Origin: Peptostreptococcaceae bacterium
GTDB lineage: Bacteria > Bacillota > Clostridia > Peptostreptococcales > Filifactoraceae
DNA: 45,526 nucleotides
Direction of reading: 5' to 3'
NCBI GenBank assembly: GCA_030528605.1
Contig: JAUMYO010000010.1
Span: 1 to 45,526, forward strand
Shown here in pieces: positions 15,546 through 24,845 of this stretch. How positions within the stretch are numbered: position 1 is the stretch's first letter; each line of letters begins with the position of its first letter. The notes beneath the pieces are model-generated. The model did no database searches, was not told the DNA's origin, and saw nothing but the letters and a program-made list of their open reading frames with translations. The position numbers and the translations under genes are program-made.

Positions 15546-16478
15546 TTATAACATCGAATTTTCTCTGATCTGCCGAACATCCTCGTCCATCTGAGCGATC
15601 AAACCGTCCAGTGACGAAAACACCAATTCTTCGCGAAGTTTGCGGACAAATTTCAGTTTGATGGTCTTGCCGTAGATGATCTTATCAAAGTCCAAAATGA
15701 AAGTCTCTACCGTCAACGGGTTTTCTCCAAAGGTCGGATTGTTTCCCACGCTGGTCGCGCCATCATACCGGACACCGTCATATTCAACGATGGTTTGATA
15801 TACGCCTTTTGCCGGAACCGCTTGATCCGGTATCAGACCCAGATTGGCAGTCGGATAGCCCAAGGTGATCTTTCCTCTTTTTTTCCCATGTACGACTTTT
15901 CCGATGATCTCAAACGGTCGTCCGAGATATTCCTCCGCTTTCCTGATGTCTCCTTCTTCGATCGATCGTCGGATCTTGGAGCTTGAGATCCGTTCTCCGT
16001 CGATCTTCTTCAGCGGGATCAATTCCACCTTCACCCCTTTGGTCTCGAGGTATCGTTTGATACTCAAAGCATCCAACATCTCACATCCAAATCGGGCATC
16101 TTCTCCCATCACCAAATATTTTGCTTTCAGTTTTTTGATGAGTACCTCGTCACAAAATCGGAGTGCCGTTTGCGTTTGCAACCCCTCATCAAAAGGCACC
16201 TGCAGTACGGTATAGATCCCTTTTTCAAAAAGGATCCTTTCTTTTTCCTCCGGCGGCATGATCAAATAGACCAACTTTTTATATAAAACATTTTGCGGAT
16301 GGACTTCATAACTGAATACGATCGAGATCAGATCCTCACGCTTTGCGATCTCGACCGTCCGATCGATCAGCTCCATATGTCCGCGATGGAGTCCGTCAAA
16401 ATTTCCGATCGTTATGACCGAATGGTCTTTGATCTGGATCCGTTCGATATATTCTTTAAATGTAATGGAGTTGTGCAT
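15546..16478 (-). CDS. ribF: Bifunctional riboflavin kinase / FAD synthetase
   Basis: A 310-residue enzyme that phosphorylates riboflavin to FMN and adenylates FMN to FAD. The N-terminal FAD synthetase domain has GNFDGLHRGH at residues 25-34 and the later GERISSSKIRRSIEEGD motif. The C-terminal riboflavin kinase domain (about 185-300) starts with GKVVHGKKRGKITLGYPTAN, where the PTAN motif binds the nucleotide, and ends with VFSSLDGLIAQMDEDV. Length matches the family. It starts 13 bases after truB, the common truB-ribF order of Firmicutes, so it is the last gene of the long rimP-nusA-infB operon. Confidence 0.95.
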   Translation of the reverse strand: MHNSITFKEYIERIQIKDHSVITIGNFDGLHRGHMELIDRTVEIAKREDLISIVFSYEVHPQNVLYKKLVYLIMPPEEKERILFEKGIYTVLQVPFDEGLQTQTALRFCDEVLIKKLKAKYLVMGEDARFGCEMLDALSIKRYLETKGVKVELIPLKKIDGERISSSKIRRSIEEGDIRKAEEYLGRPFEIIGKVVHGKKRGKITLGYPTANLGLIPDQAVPAKGVYQTIVEYDGVRYDGATSVGNNPTFGENPLTVETFILDFDKIIYGKTIKLKFVRKLREELVFSSLDGLIAQMDEDVRQIRENSML

Positions 16479-16491
16479 TCTTTCTCCTCAT

Positions 16492-17403
16492 TCATCTTGT
16501 CAATGTTTCCGATTTGAGATAGATCTCTTCTTCTTCGGTCACTCTTCCGATACCGATGAATCGGTCTTGATAATAAACTCGGTACAAACCTTCGGATGGT
16601 CTTTGTCCCAGATAACGCTGTGCTCTGATCTTTGCGCCGTTCGCATAAAGATCGATCCCGCCGCTTAAACTCAGCGAAGGATATTTCAACAAAATATCAT
16701 CGATATCTTGTACCGCTTCGTCCAGCCGCTTGTTTTCGATCTTTTGTTCCAATTCTTCGATCGTAAAACTGTCCGAGATCTCCTGACCATCCACATCGGT
16801 CCGGAGCAGCATGGCAAGAGTTGCCGGCTCACCAAGTCGCTCCCCGATATCTTTAGCAAGAGTACGGATATAAGTCCCCGCCGAACAGGTGACTTCGATG
16901 CGGAGCGTATTTTCTTCGCGATCCAGTAAGCGGATCCGATCGATCTCGATCGGTCTGGAAGGGATCTGCGGAGTCTCCTTGCCCTCTCTTGCGAGTTTAT
17001 AAAGCCTTTGTCCGTCGATCTGAAGTGCGGAGAACTTGGGCGGAGTCTGCATCGATCTTCCCGAAAAAGTATTCAATACATCGATGATCTCTCGATCCGT
17101 ATACTCTTTTACCGTCTGTTCCGCTTCTATTTTACCATAGGTGTCTAAAGTATCCGTGCATTTACCCAGCAGTATCTCCGCGATATAAGTTTTTTGTTTT
17201 TCAGTAACATATCGCGTAAATTTGGTCGCTCTACCGATCGCAACGAGCATTACGCCCGCCGCGTTCGGATCTAAAGTACCGGTATGACCGACCTTGATCT
17301 TTTCACCATAACCTCGCCTGATCATACCTCGGATCTTTGCTACGAGATCGTTGGATGTCATGCCCGTCGGTTTGAGTGTATTGATGAATCCATCTTTGAT
17401 CAT
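16492..17403 (-). CDS. truB: tRNA pseudouridine(55) synthase
   Basis: A 303-residue TruB that makes pseudouridine 55 in the T-arm of tRNAs. The N-terminal KPTGMTSNDLVAKIR motif and the catalytic motif KVGHTGTLDPNAAGVM with Asp45 are intact; YDK-like Q-KTYIAEILLG, GRSMQTPPKFSALQIDG and CSAGTYIRTLAKDIGERLG follow in order. The C-terminal 60 residues form a PUA-like domain. The ATG at 17403 overlaps the TGA of the DHH phosphoesterase gene (ATGA) and has GAAAGGA upstream; a longer frame reading back to 17484 is not supported. Confidence 0.96.
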   Translation of the reverse strand: MIKDGFINTLKPTGMTSNDLVAKIRGMIRRGYGEKIKVGHTGTLDPNAAGVMLVAIGRATKFTRYVTEKQKTYIAEILLGKCTDTLDTYGKIEAEQTVKEYTDREIIDVLNTFSGRSMQTPPKFSALQIDGQRLYKLAREGKETPQIPSRPIEIDRIRLLDREENTLRIEVTCSAGTYIRTLAKDIGERLGEPATLAMLLRTDVDGQEISDSFTIEELEQKIENKRLDEAVQDIDDILLKYPSLSLSGGIDLYANGAKIRAQRYLGQRPSEGLYRVYYQDRFIGIGRVTEEEEIYLKSETLTR

Positions 17404-18377
17404 TTCTCGTCCTTTCGGATCTGTTCTTCTGCTGCTGCTTGAAGTTTCTCGATGACCTCTTGCAGATCCCCGGTGATCGTACAACCGGAAGCGTTGTAAT
17501 GACCGCCACCGTCAAACTTTTTCGCGATCTCACAAACATTGATCCGTCCCTTAGAACGCAAGGATATCTTAAACGATCTTGGTCCTCTTTCTTTTACCAA
17601 GACTCCGACGCTGACACCTTTCGTATCGATCGGAATATTCGCAAGCGACTCGGTATCTTTGTAATCGGCGCCCGAAGCTTCCAACATCTCGATCGTCATA
17701 GCCATGATGCCTACTTTGTTTCGGATCCGAAAACTGTCCAATGTCATTTTTGTCAACAAGCGAAGCTCCATGCTCGTGTTCCGATAGATCTCGTTTGCGA
17801 TGAGGTCGCGGTCCGCACCTTTCTTGGTCAAAAAGGCCGCCGTATAGAAGGTATCTTCGGTTACCGAAGGGAACATAAAATTCCCGGTGTCGGTCGAGAT
17901 CCCCGTGTATAATGCCGTTGCGACCTCCCGATCGATCGCTTCTTCGTCGATGTTCCGAAGGATATCGGTCAAGACTTCACAGCTCGATCCTATGCTCGGA
18001 ACGATATAGTCCAGATCTCCAAACCCCGGATTGCTCATATGATGATCGATATTCAAGATGCAGGCTGCATTATCGATGATGTTTTCATCGATCGCCACCC
18101 TGCCCTTCTCCGCAGAGTCCAAAATGATCAGGTCATATGCTTCTTCACCGAAATATTTTTGTACCGATGTGATATCCCGTAGAACTTCGTGATTTGTAAA
18201 AAGGAATCGAAGATCGTCCGGAATATCATCCTCCAATACATGGATCGCATTTTTGCCGATATTTTTCAGATATTTTATCATAGCGACCGAGGATCCCACG
18301 TTATCCCCATCGGGGTTAACATGGGAGGTCACTACAAAATTTTTGCTTTGTTTGATCCTGTTTATAATTTTTTCCAC
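17400..18377 (-). CDS. nrnA: DHH/DHHA1 bifunctional oligoribonuclease/PAP phosphatase
   Basis: A 325-residue NrnA-like protein that degrades short RNA oligonucleotides and can remove the 3' phosphate from pAp. Motifs: HVNPDGDNVGSS (about residues 19-30) and ILDSAEKGR, the family DHH in ILNIDHHMSNPGFGD, and the substrate-binding GGGHYNASGC near the C terminus. The start is GTG at 18377, sharing one base with the rbfA stop, and it overlaps truB by 4 bases. Position between rbfA and truB is the standard Firmicutes order. One oddity: the first motif reads HVNPDGDN rather than the usual HxxPDGDxxGS spacing with DPD, a minor variation. Confidence 0.93.
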   Translation of the reverse strand: MEKIINRIKQSKNFVVTSHVNPDGDNVGSSVAMIKYLKNIGKNAIHVLEDDIPDDLRFLFTNHEVLRDITSVQKYFGEEAYDLIILDSAEKGRVAIDENIIDNAACILNIDHHMSNPGFGDLDYIVPSIGSSCEVLTDILRNIDEEAIDREVATALYTGISTDTGNFMFPSVTEDTFYTAAFLTKKGADRDLIANEIYRNTSMELRLLTKMTLDSFRIRNKVGIMAMTIEMLEASGADYKDTESLANIPIDTKGVSVGVLVKERGPRSFKISLRSKGRINVCEIAKKFDGGGHYNASGCTITGDLQEVIEKLQAAAEEQIRKDEK

Positions 18378-18769
18378 TAGATCTCCTCTTCAGGGTCTCC
18401 CTCAGGCATTTCATCCGAAGATGGGTTGAGCTCCCTGATCAATTTGCTCATATATGCTCCTTTTTCGATCGAGTCATCCAAACGGAACACGATCTCAGGC
18501 GTATAGCGGATGTTGAGTTCTCTCCCGACTTCCTTGCGTACATAGCCGGCAGCATTTTTCAGCCCTTCTATCACCGATCCGGCGTCGTTTCCGAGCACCG
18601 AAACATATACATAGGCATATCGCAGATCTCGAACCACATCGACCGATGTAACGGAGATCAGGGAGTTTGAGTTTTTGATCTTGCTGTCTTTTATTTGTCC
18701 TTCAAACAGCATCGCACTCACGATCTTGCGGATCTCCTCCCCGACACGCCTTGTCCTTGCATAAGCCAT
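18377..18769 (-). CDS. rbfA: 30S ribosome-binding factor A
   Basis: A 130-residue RbfA, the KH-fold factor that helps mature the 3' end of 16S rRNA in the small subunit. Signatures are YARTRRVGEEIRKIVSAML at the N terminus, ISVTSVDVVRDLRYAYVYVS in the middle and the typical GYVRKEVGRELNIRYTPEIV with FRLDDSIEKG. The C terminus is extended by about 15 acidic residues. It lies 11 bases after infB and abuts nrnA. Confidence 0.94.
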   Translation of the reverse strand: MAYARTRRVGEEIRKIVSAMLFEGQIKDSKIKNSNSLISVTSVDVVRDLRYAYVYVSVLGNDAGSVIEGLKNAAGYVRKEVGRELNIRYTPEIVFRLDDSIEKGAYMSKLIRELNPSSDEMPEGDPEEEI

Positions 18770-18780
18770 TTTGTCCCTCT

Positions 18781-21519
18781 CTATCTTTTCACTTCTTTCA
18801 TCTCATACGCTTCAATGATATCATTTTCTTTGATATCGGAATATTTTTCGAGACTGATACCACATTCATATCCCGTTGCGACTTCTTTGACTTCATCTTT
18901 GAATCGTCTCAAGGAGTCGATCTTTCCATCATAGATCACGATGCCGTCGCGAACCAATCGCACTTGTGCATTTCTTGTGATCTTTCCGTTCGTGACATAG
19001 GAACCTGCCGCAAAACCTGCTCCCGGAACCTTGAAGACCATACGGACCTGAGCGGTTCCAAGCTGTTCTTCCACAAATTTCGGAGCAAGCATTCCCTTCA
19101 TAGCCGTCTCGATCTCCTCGATCGCCTGGTAGATGATCGAGTAGCTTCGGATATCCACCTGCTCTTTTTCTGCAAGCGAGACCGCTCCCGTGGTCGGTCT
19201 GACGTTGAAGCCGATGATGATCGCATTGGAAGCTGATGCCAACATGACATCCGACTCGGTGATCGCACCGACGCCGCCGTGGATCACGCGGACGACAACT
19301 TCTTCATTACTGATCTTCTCAAGAGAGCTCTTGAGTGCTTCGATAGAACCTTGCACATCCGCTTTGATGATAAGGTTGAGGTCTTTGACGCTTCCTTCCT
19401 GCATTTGAGAGAACAGATCTTCCAAATGGATCTTTGAAGTTGCCTTCATATAGTCTTCCCGGATCTTCTCTTTTCGTCTCTCCGCGATCTCGCGAGCGAT
19501 CTTGTCGCTTTCTACCGCGACAAACGGATCTCCCGCGTTTGGAACTTCATTGAGTCCCAGGATCTCTACTGCAGTCGATGGACCCGCTTTGCCCGTCTTA
19601 TTTCCTTTCGAGTTGATCATCGCCCGCACCTTACCGTAAGATGCACCTGCAACGACCGCATCCCCGACCTTAAGTGTACCATTTTGTATAAGGATCGTCG
19701 CGACCGCTCCTCGTCCTTTATCCAGATTGGACTCGATGACCGATCCGACCGCTTTTCGGTTCGGATTTGCTTTGAGTTCTTCCATCTCAGCGACCAAAAG
19801 GATCATTTCCAACAGTTTATCGATCCCTTCTCCCGCTTTGGCAGAGACCGGGACATCCGCTACATCTCCTCCCCAGCTTTCTACCAACACATTGTGTCCC
19901 GAAAGTTCTTGTCGTACTTTCTCGATATTCGCTGTCGGTTTATCGATCTTATTGATCGCGATGATCATCGGCACCTGTGCAGCACGAACATGGTTGATCG
20001 CTTCAACCGTCTGAGGCATGATCCCGTCATCCGCCGCAACGACAACGATCGCAACGTCCGTGACCTTCGCTCCTCGAGCTCGCATCTCGGTAAAAGCTTC
20101 GTGCCCCGGTGTATCCAGGAACACGATCTTTTGTCCATTTACCATTACTTCGGATGCCCCGATATGCTGTGTGATACCGCCGGCTTCTTTCAGCGCGACC
20201 CCTGTACTTCGGATCGAGTCAAGCAATGTCGTCTTACCATGGTCAACATGTCCCATCACGGTAACGATCGGTGCTCTCGGCAATAGATCCGCCGGATCGT
20301 CTTCTTCGATCTCCATCTCAAAGATATCTTCTTCTTCGATCTCTTGTCGCATCAACAGGATATCATATCCCTCAGCGATCTTCTCCGCGGTCTCAAATCG
20401 GATGTCCTGATTGATGCTTGCCATGATCCCCATCTTCATCAGCTTCATGATCACTTCGGTCGCTTGGACTTTGAGGATCTCCGCCAGTTTGCCGACCGTG
20501 ATATCTTCTCCGATAACAAACATACCGTCCTCGATACTGCCGTCAAATGCCTGAGCTTCTACTTCCATCGTATGTTTTGTTTTATCTTTTTTCTTCTTGG
20601 TATGCGTTTTCTTGCTCAAGTCACGGCGCTGATACTTCGCCTCCCCGGATTCAAATCGATTATCCACTTTTTTCTTATCTTTAAGTTTTTTCTTTTCCTC
20701 GATCTTGAGCTCTTTACGCTTTTCTTCCTTTTTGATCTGGATACTTAGCTCTTCTTTTGTCGGATCCGGCTTGCTGTCACGCTTAAAGTCTTTTTTCGGT
20801 TGTTTGCGATCTCCGTGATCCTTGTCTTTGCTTTGACCGAAATCTCTTTTTTGCCCGCCTTTATCCGCAAAATTCTTCTGGAACGGTCTCTTTTCACCTG
20901 AATGCTGTTTTTGTCCTTGGTGATTTCTTCGTTCGCTTTGACCTTGATGCCCCGAGCCTCTGCGCTCTCCTTGATGTTCTCTGCGGTTGTCCGTAGAATG
21001 TCCCTCTCTCGGTCTACGATCTCCATATTGACGGTTCTGATCTCGGTTACCTCGATCGTCTCGGAATTTTTTATCCTGCGCTCCCCTTTGAGATCCATCG
21101 CCCTTTTCTTTATGCGTTCCCTTGTAGTTTTTGTCTTTTGTGTGCTCCAAATTTGCTGATAGCTCCTTTTCTCTATGCGTTTGTTCTGATGCTCTTTTTG
21201 GTTCAGCCTTTTCCGGATCTTTTTGGGGTTGAGTCTTCGGTTGCTCTTTCTTCGCTCCCTCCGCTATCGGCTTCGGATCCTCTTTTTTGGTCTCCGGTTT
21301 TTCAGAAGGTTTGACTTCTTCCTTTTTCGGTCGTGCTTGTTCCGCCTTAGCCGATCGGCTTGCTTGAGCAAGCCTTCGCATCATTTGTTGCGCCTCCTGC
21401 TCCGTTACACTTCCCATGTGATTCTTTATATCAAATCCTACTGCATTGAGCTTCTCGACCAGATCCTTGGATGAAAGATCCAGGTTCTTTGCAAGTTCAT
21501 ATATTCTTATTTTCTTCAT
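18781..21519 (-). CDS. infB: Translation initiation factor IF-2
   Basis: A 912-residue IF-2, the GTPase that brings initiator tRNA to the ribosome. Order of parts: IF2_N motif (residues 3-50, [20 protein letters not shown]), a very long low-complexity Lys/Glu/Asp/Arg/Gly/His-rich linker (about 53-315), a second IF2_N motif (about 333-385), the G domain starting with GHVDHGKT at 423-430 and including DTPGHEAF and NKIDKP, then domains II-IV. The linker of more than 260 residues is longer than in B. subtilis. The gene overlaps ylxQ by 23 bases and is followed 11 bases later by rbfA. Confidence 0.97.
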   Translation of the reverse strand: MKKIRIYELAKNLDLSSKDLVEKLNAVGFDIKNHMGSVTEQEAQQMMRRLAQASRSAKAEQARPKKEEVKPSEKPETKKEDPKPIAEGAKKEQPKTQPQKDPEKAEPKRASEQTHREKELSANLEHTKDKNYKGTHKEKGDGSQRGAQDKKFRDDRGNRDQNRQYGDRRPREGHSTDNRREHQGERRGSGHQGQSERRNHQGQKQHSGEKRPFQKNFADKGGQKRDFGQSKDKDHGDRKQPKKDFKRDSKPDPTKEELSIQIKKEEKRKELKIEEKKKLKDKKKVDNRFESGEAKYQRRDLSKKTHTKKKKDKTKHTMEVEAQAFDGSIEDGMFVIGEDITVGKLAEILKVQATEVIMKLMKMGIMASINQDIRFETAEKIAEGYDILLMRQEIEEEDIFEMEIEEDDPADLLPRAPIVTVMGHVDHGKTTLLDSIRSTGVALKEAGGITQHIGASEVMVNGQKIVFLDTPGHEAFTEMRARGAKVTDVAIVVVAADDGIMPQTVEAINHVRAAQVPMIIAINKIDKPTANIEKVRQELSGHNVLVESWGGDVADVPVSAKAGEGIDKLLEMILLVAEMEELKANPNRKAVGSVIESNLDKGRGAVATILIQNGTLKVGDAVVAGASYGKVRAMINSKGNKTGKAGPSTAVEILGLNEVPNAGDPFVAVESDKIAREIAERRKEKIREDYMKATSKIHLEDLFSQMQEGSVKDLNLIIKADVQGSIEALKSSLEKISNEEVVVRVIHGGVGAITESDVMLASASNAIIIGFNVRPTTGAVSLAEKEQVDIRSYSIIYQAIEEIETAMKGMLAPKFVEEQLGTAQVRMVFKVPGAGFAAGSYVTNGKITRNAQVRLVRDGIVIYDGKIDSLRRFKDEVKEVATGYECGISLEKYSDIKENDIIEAYEMKEVKR

Positions 21520-21826
21520 GCATATTACCTCCTATTATGGTTCTTATGCTGTCGGCAAATCCTTTATCAGTGATCGAAACGACTACCCGATCTCCAACAC
21601 CTATCGCCTTTCCTAACTCTTGACGAGTTAGATCCTCTACCACCGGTATCCCTCTATATCTCGCCTTATCTTTGATCCTTTTCGATGTGTTTTCCGATGC
21701 GTCCGATGCCAAGATCACGATAAGTGCTTTTTTGTTTTTTATATTTTCCAGTGTTATCCCTTCGCCCGATGCCAGTTTACCGGCTTTTTTGGCAAACCCG
21801 AGCAAAGTCATCAATTTACTCTTCAC
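21497..21826 (-). CDS. ylxQ: L7Ae/YlxQ-family RNA-binding protein
   Basis: A 109-residue member of the L7Ae/L30e family (YlxQ, also called RplGA), which binds kink-turn RNA. Core motifs: [19 protein letters not shown], then a strand/loop [16 protein letters not shown] and [14 protein letters not shown]. The frame begins with GTG at 21826, overlapping rnpM by 11 bases; an ATG five codons later (21811) is an equally good start. It sits between rnpM and infB as in most Firmicutes. Confidence 0.9.
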   Translation of the reverse strand: MKSKLMTLLGFAKKAGKLASGEGITLENIKNKKALIVILASDASENTSKRIKDKARYRGIPVVEDLTRQELGKAIGVGDRVVVSITDKGFADSIRTIIGGNMHEENKNI

Positions 21827-22100
21827 TTTCTTTCGATCCCTCTTTCAACAGATCATAGATCTCTCGAGGCAAGTCCGCTTTTATACTGCGCTCGATCGCT
21901 TTGGTCTTGATCGCTCTTTCGATACATTCGCGGGATAGATGGATGTACGTCCCTCTTCCGTTCGCTTTTCCTCCGGGGTCCAAAAATATCTCCCCCTCTT
22001 TGTTTTTCACGATCCGCATCAATTGCTTTTTGTCGTCCCTTTCGTTGCAGGCAACGCATTTTCTTTGAGGGATCTTTCTCTGCTTTAAGATCTGCGACAT
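21816..22100 (-). CDS. rnpM: RNase P modulator RnpM (YlxR)
   Basis: A 94-residue YlxR-family protein; in B. subtilis it binds the RNase P RNA and lowers its activity, hence RnpM. The hallmark RKCVACNERDDKKQLMRIV (with the CxxC pair) is followed by GRGTYIHLSRECIERAIK. The start has GAGGAGGGTG upstream, and the gene begins 19 bases after nusA. A second frame over the same bases (start 22116) is only a shadow. Confidence 0.94.
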   Translation of the reverse strand: MSQILKQRKIPQRKCVACNERDDKKQLMRIVKNKEGEIFLDPGGKANGRGTYIHLSRECIERAIKTKAIERSIKADLPREIYDLLKEGSKESEE

Positions 22101-22119
22101 CTTGCACCCTCCTCATCTC

Positions 22120-23205
22120 TTACAGTTGAATGATCTCGTTCTCACTCTTGATATCGATCTTCCATCCGGTCAATTTTGCCGCGAGTCTGGCGTTTTGCCC
22201 CTCTTTTCCGATCGCTAAGGAAAGTTGATGATCCGGAACGATCACGACCGCCGACTTCTCTTCCTCATCGACTTCAACACGGACTACTTTTGCCGGGCTG
22301 AGTGCACTGGAGATATATTCTACCGGATCCTCCGAATACTCGATGATATCGATCTTCTCTCCTTTCAGCTCATTTACTACCGCACCGACTCGTCCGCCGC
22401 CGGGTCCGACACAAGAACCGATCGCATCGATATCTTCATCCAACGAGAGCACCGACATCTTTGTTCTGGATCCCGCTTCTCTCGCGATGGATCGGATCTG
22501 TACCAATCCCTCCCGGATCTCAGGAACTTCTCGCTCAAATAGCCTTTTTACCAATCCCATATGCGTTCTGGATACGATGATCTCCGGCACATTATTCTTT
22601 TCTTTCACTTCCAGGATATATACCGTCTTCCTGACATTTAGCCGATAGTCTTCCGTGGACATCTGCTCTTGACTTGGCAACAACGCCTCACATTCGATCA
22701 CTTGTCCTTGTTCTCCGATCGTGCTCAGGTTGATCAAAACATTTGCTCGAGGACCGTTTCCTATACGTCTTACGATCTCTCCGGTAAGTATTTCCGATTG
22801 GATCTTTGAGAACTCCTGATAGACGATCGCCCGACCGGCTTCTTTTATCTTTTGAACGACCATTTGTCTTGCTGTCTGAGCAGCGACCCGTCCAAAATTT
22901 TTCGGTGTGACCGTCTCTTCCACGATGTCCCCCACCTTGTACTTCATATCAATCTCCTGTGCTCCTTCCAGCGATATCTCTCCATCTTCAAGATCGATCT
23001 CTCTTTTGTTCACAACTTTCTTTGAAGTAAATACTTTGATCTCTCCGCTCACCCGATCGATCAGTACCTGAACATTGTTTGATGCGCCGAAATTTTTTTT
23101 ATACGCATTGACCAATGCGTTTTCTACCGCAGCAATGATCACTTCTTTGTCGATCCCTTTCTCTCTTTCAATCTGATCCAATGCTGTTATAAAATCAGCG
23201 TTCAT
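22120..23205 (-). CDS. nusA: Transcription termination/antitermination protein NusA
   Basis: A 361-residue NusA of the short Gram-positive type: NusA_N domain (1-130) that contacts RNA polymerase, an S1 domain (about 135-200, GEIVRRIGNGPRANVLINL), and two KH domains (about 205-345) with CVGPGGGRVGAVVNELKGEK and LAIGKEGQNARLAAKLTGW. The C-terminal acidic repeats of the enterobacterial protein are absent, as expected. It follows rimP by 36 bases and leads the nusA-rnpM-ylxQ-infB block. Confidence 0.97.
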   Translation of the reverse strand: MNADFITALDQIEREKGIDKEVIIAAVENALVNAYKKNFGASNNVQVLIDRVSGEIKVFTSKKVVNKREIDLEDGEISLEGAQEIDMKYKVGDIVEETVTPKNFGRVAAQTARQMVVQKIKEAGRAIVYQEFSKIQSEILTGEIVRRIGNGPRANVLINLSTIGEQGQVIECEALLPSQEQMSTEDYRLNVRKTVYILEVKEKNNVPEIIVSRTHMGLVKRLFEREVPEIREGLVQIRSIAREAGSRTKMSVLSLDEDIDAIGSCVGPGGGRVGAVVNELKGEKIDIIEYSEDPVEYISSALSPAKVVRVEVDEEEKSAVVIVPDHQLSLAIGKEGQNARLAAKLTGWKIDIKSENEIIQL

Positions 23206-23241
23206 TTTTTCTTTCCCTCCTATATCTAATACGACTTGTGT

Positions 23242-23709
23242 CTACAAAACAACTTTTAATCGGATGATCGCAATATCTTTTCGATCAAATCCCAAGACCT
23301 TCTTATCGGTCCGGATCTGAACGATATCATCTTCCGTCAGACCCACCAAGATCCCGTCGTACTCTTTTCTGCCGTCGATGGCTTTGTATAGTTTCAGCTC
23401 GACCGCTTTGCCTTTCTCGCGAACAAAATCCCGTTCCTTTTTTAGCGGTCTGTCCAGACCGGGCGAGGAGATCTCCAGCATGTAATGTTCTTTGATCGGG
23501 TCCTTTTGGTCAAGCAGTTCGCTTACGATATGGGAAATTTGTTGACAGTCCTGCAAAGTTATTCGTTCCTCCTCCGCTTTTCTATCTACAAAGATCCTGA
23601 GATACCATTCACTGCCTTCTTTAACATATTCGGTATCCACCAACTCAAACTCATCCGGCAAAACGCCCCGGATCAATTCTTCTACCAACGATTCTGTTTT
23701 GTTTGCCAT
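23242..23709 (-). CDS. rimP: Ribosome maturation factor RimP
   Basis: A 155-residue RimP needed for 30S subunit maturation. Signatures are the N-terminal acidic ELVDTEYVKEGSEWYLRIFVD and the conserved YMLEISSPGLDRPLKKERDF motif, followed by an SH3-like C-terminal domain. The ATG at 23709 lies 6 bases after GAGGAGG. First gene of the nusA-infB operon; its ribosome binding site follows directly on a strong hairpin. Confidence 0.95.
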   Translation of the reverse strand: MANKTESLVEELIRGVLPDEFELVDTEYVKEGSEWYLRIFVDRKAEEERITLQDCQQISHIVSELLDQKDPIKEHYMLEISSPGLDRPLKKERDFVREKGKAVELKLYKAIDGRKEYDGILVGLTEDDIVQIRTDKKVLGFDRKDIAIIRLKVVL

Positions 23710-23726
23710 CGTTCCTCCTCAAAACG

Positions 23727-23808
23727 AAAGAGTGGGTTTCTTCCCACTCTTTTCAAAAAAAATCTATCCGCTATTCAAGATGATATCATATTTTTTTCTC
23801 ATTTTCAA
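23727..23808 (-). promoter_or_regulatory. rimP-nusA-infB operon promoter with leader hairpin (attenuator-like)
   Basis: Minus strand: TTGAAA (23808-23803), a 17-base spacer and TATCAT (23785-23780) form a promoter about 70 bases before rimP. Between it and the ribosome binding site lies a 10-base perfect stem (23727-23736 with 23743-23752, loop of 6) followed by tcgtttt. The hairpin ends about 17 bases before the ATG. It is well placed to terminate or stabilise the operon transcript; it also could serve as terminator for the lipoprotein gene upstream. Confidence 0.7.
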
Positions 23809-23866
23809 GCATTTTAAGCAATTTAATTTTGATCTGCTCTCCTATCCTTTTCCCGGATCATCTGCC

Positions 23867-24778
23867 TCAGCGATCATTGTTGCTTTCCGGATTATTCGGA
23901 TTGAGTCGGTACCCTTCGATCAACTTGTCATTTTCCAAGATGAAAGGTCGAGCGGTCTCCTGCCCCCATTCCACATCATAATGGTCCATCAGATAATCGT
24001 TCAATTGTACTCGGTCCTCAAATTTTATCGCTTGATAAGGCTCTTGGAAAGAAAGTTTCTCAACAAACAAAAGTTTCCCATCCGACATTGGAAGCAAGAC
24101 TCCTACATGCCCGATAAATAAGACCGGCTCATCCGTTCCGTCATCAAAATTAAAAAAAACGGAGATCATGCTGATCTTATCGCTGTTTCTAAAACGGATG
24201 CCTTTTTCTTCCCAGTTTTCCTTTATCTTTCTTAAATGTACTTCCCGATCTTTGGTCACCTCTGCCGGGATATGCGAGAACAGGCTCCTGAAGACCTTCT
24301 CTTCCTCATCGCTAAACAGCTTTTTCTTCTCGATACTGTCGATGTCCAAAAAAAGCGGTCCTTCCAGATCTGCTTTCGGATCTGAGATCTCTATAAAACT
24401 TTTCATCAGACCAAGCGATGTGATACGACAATTGTATCCGACAAAGTCCGGATCTTTGCTCTCAAGCAGATCTTTCATTGCGATGACATCGTACTCCGGC
24501 TGTAATGTGTCGATCGTTTCAAAGCCATCTTTTGTCAAGGTTTTTCTTTCGACCGTTTCATTAAATTCATTGACATGAGCGAAGAAATCATCAATATCCG
24601 CCTCCGAGATCTCCGCTTTGCGAAATGCTTCTCGAACCTCTTCTTGGGATGCCTTATCCGAAAGATTGCTATATGTCAAAGTTTTTGCAAATTCCGGTCC
24701 CTTACTTTCTTCCTTTGTGCACCCGACTAAGATCATCCCGATGATACAGGTCACCACTAATAAAAATTTTTTGTTCAT
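23867..24778 (-). CDS. DUF4300-like lipoprotein
   Basis: A 303-residue lipoprotein. The signal peptide MNKKFLLVVTCIIGMILVGC ends in the lipobox LVGC, with lipidated Cys20. The mature protein begins with a TYSNLSDKASQEEVREAF segment that I associate with the DUF4300 family of Gram-positive lipoproteins; a GYNCRITSLGL motif and a VLFIGHVGVLLP strand follow. Function unknown. It lies between alaX-like gene and the rimP operon on the same strand but with its own spacing. Confidence 0.78.
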   Translation of the reverse strand: MNKKFLLVVTCIIGMILVGCTKEESKGPEFAKTLTYSNLSDKASQEEVREAFRKAEISEADIDDFFAHVNEFNETVERKTLTKDGFETIDTLQPEYDVIAMKDLLESKDPDFVGYNCRITSLGLMKSFIEISDPKADLEGPLFLDIDSIEKKKLFSDEEEKVFRSLFSHIPAEVTKDREVHLRKIKENWEEKGIRFRNSDKISMISVFFNFDDGTDEPVLFIGHVGVLLPMSDGKLLFVEKLSFQEPYQAIKFEDRVQLNDYLMDHYDVEWGQETARPFILENDKLIEGYRLNPNNPESNNDR

Positions 24779-24845
24779 TTCCGTCTCCTTTTTTTAATGT
24801 TCATCATTCAGTCGTACCGGTCACGGATCGACTGTTTGATCCTTT

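Noticed and set aside
21853-22116. 87-codon frame overlapping rnpM in another phase
   Set aside because: The rnpM frame has the CxxC family motif and a good start; this one has neither.
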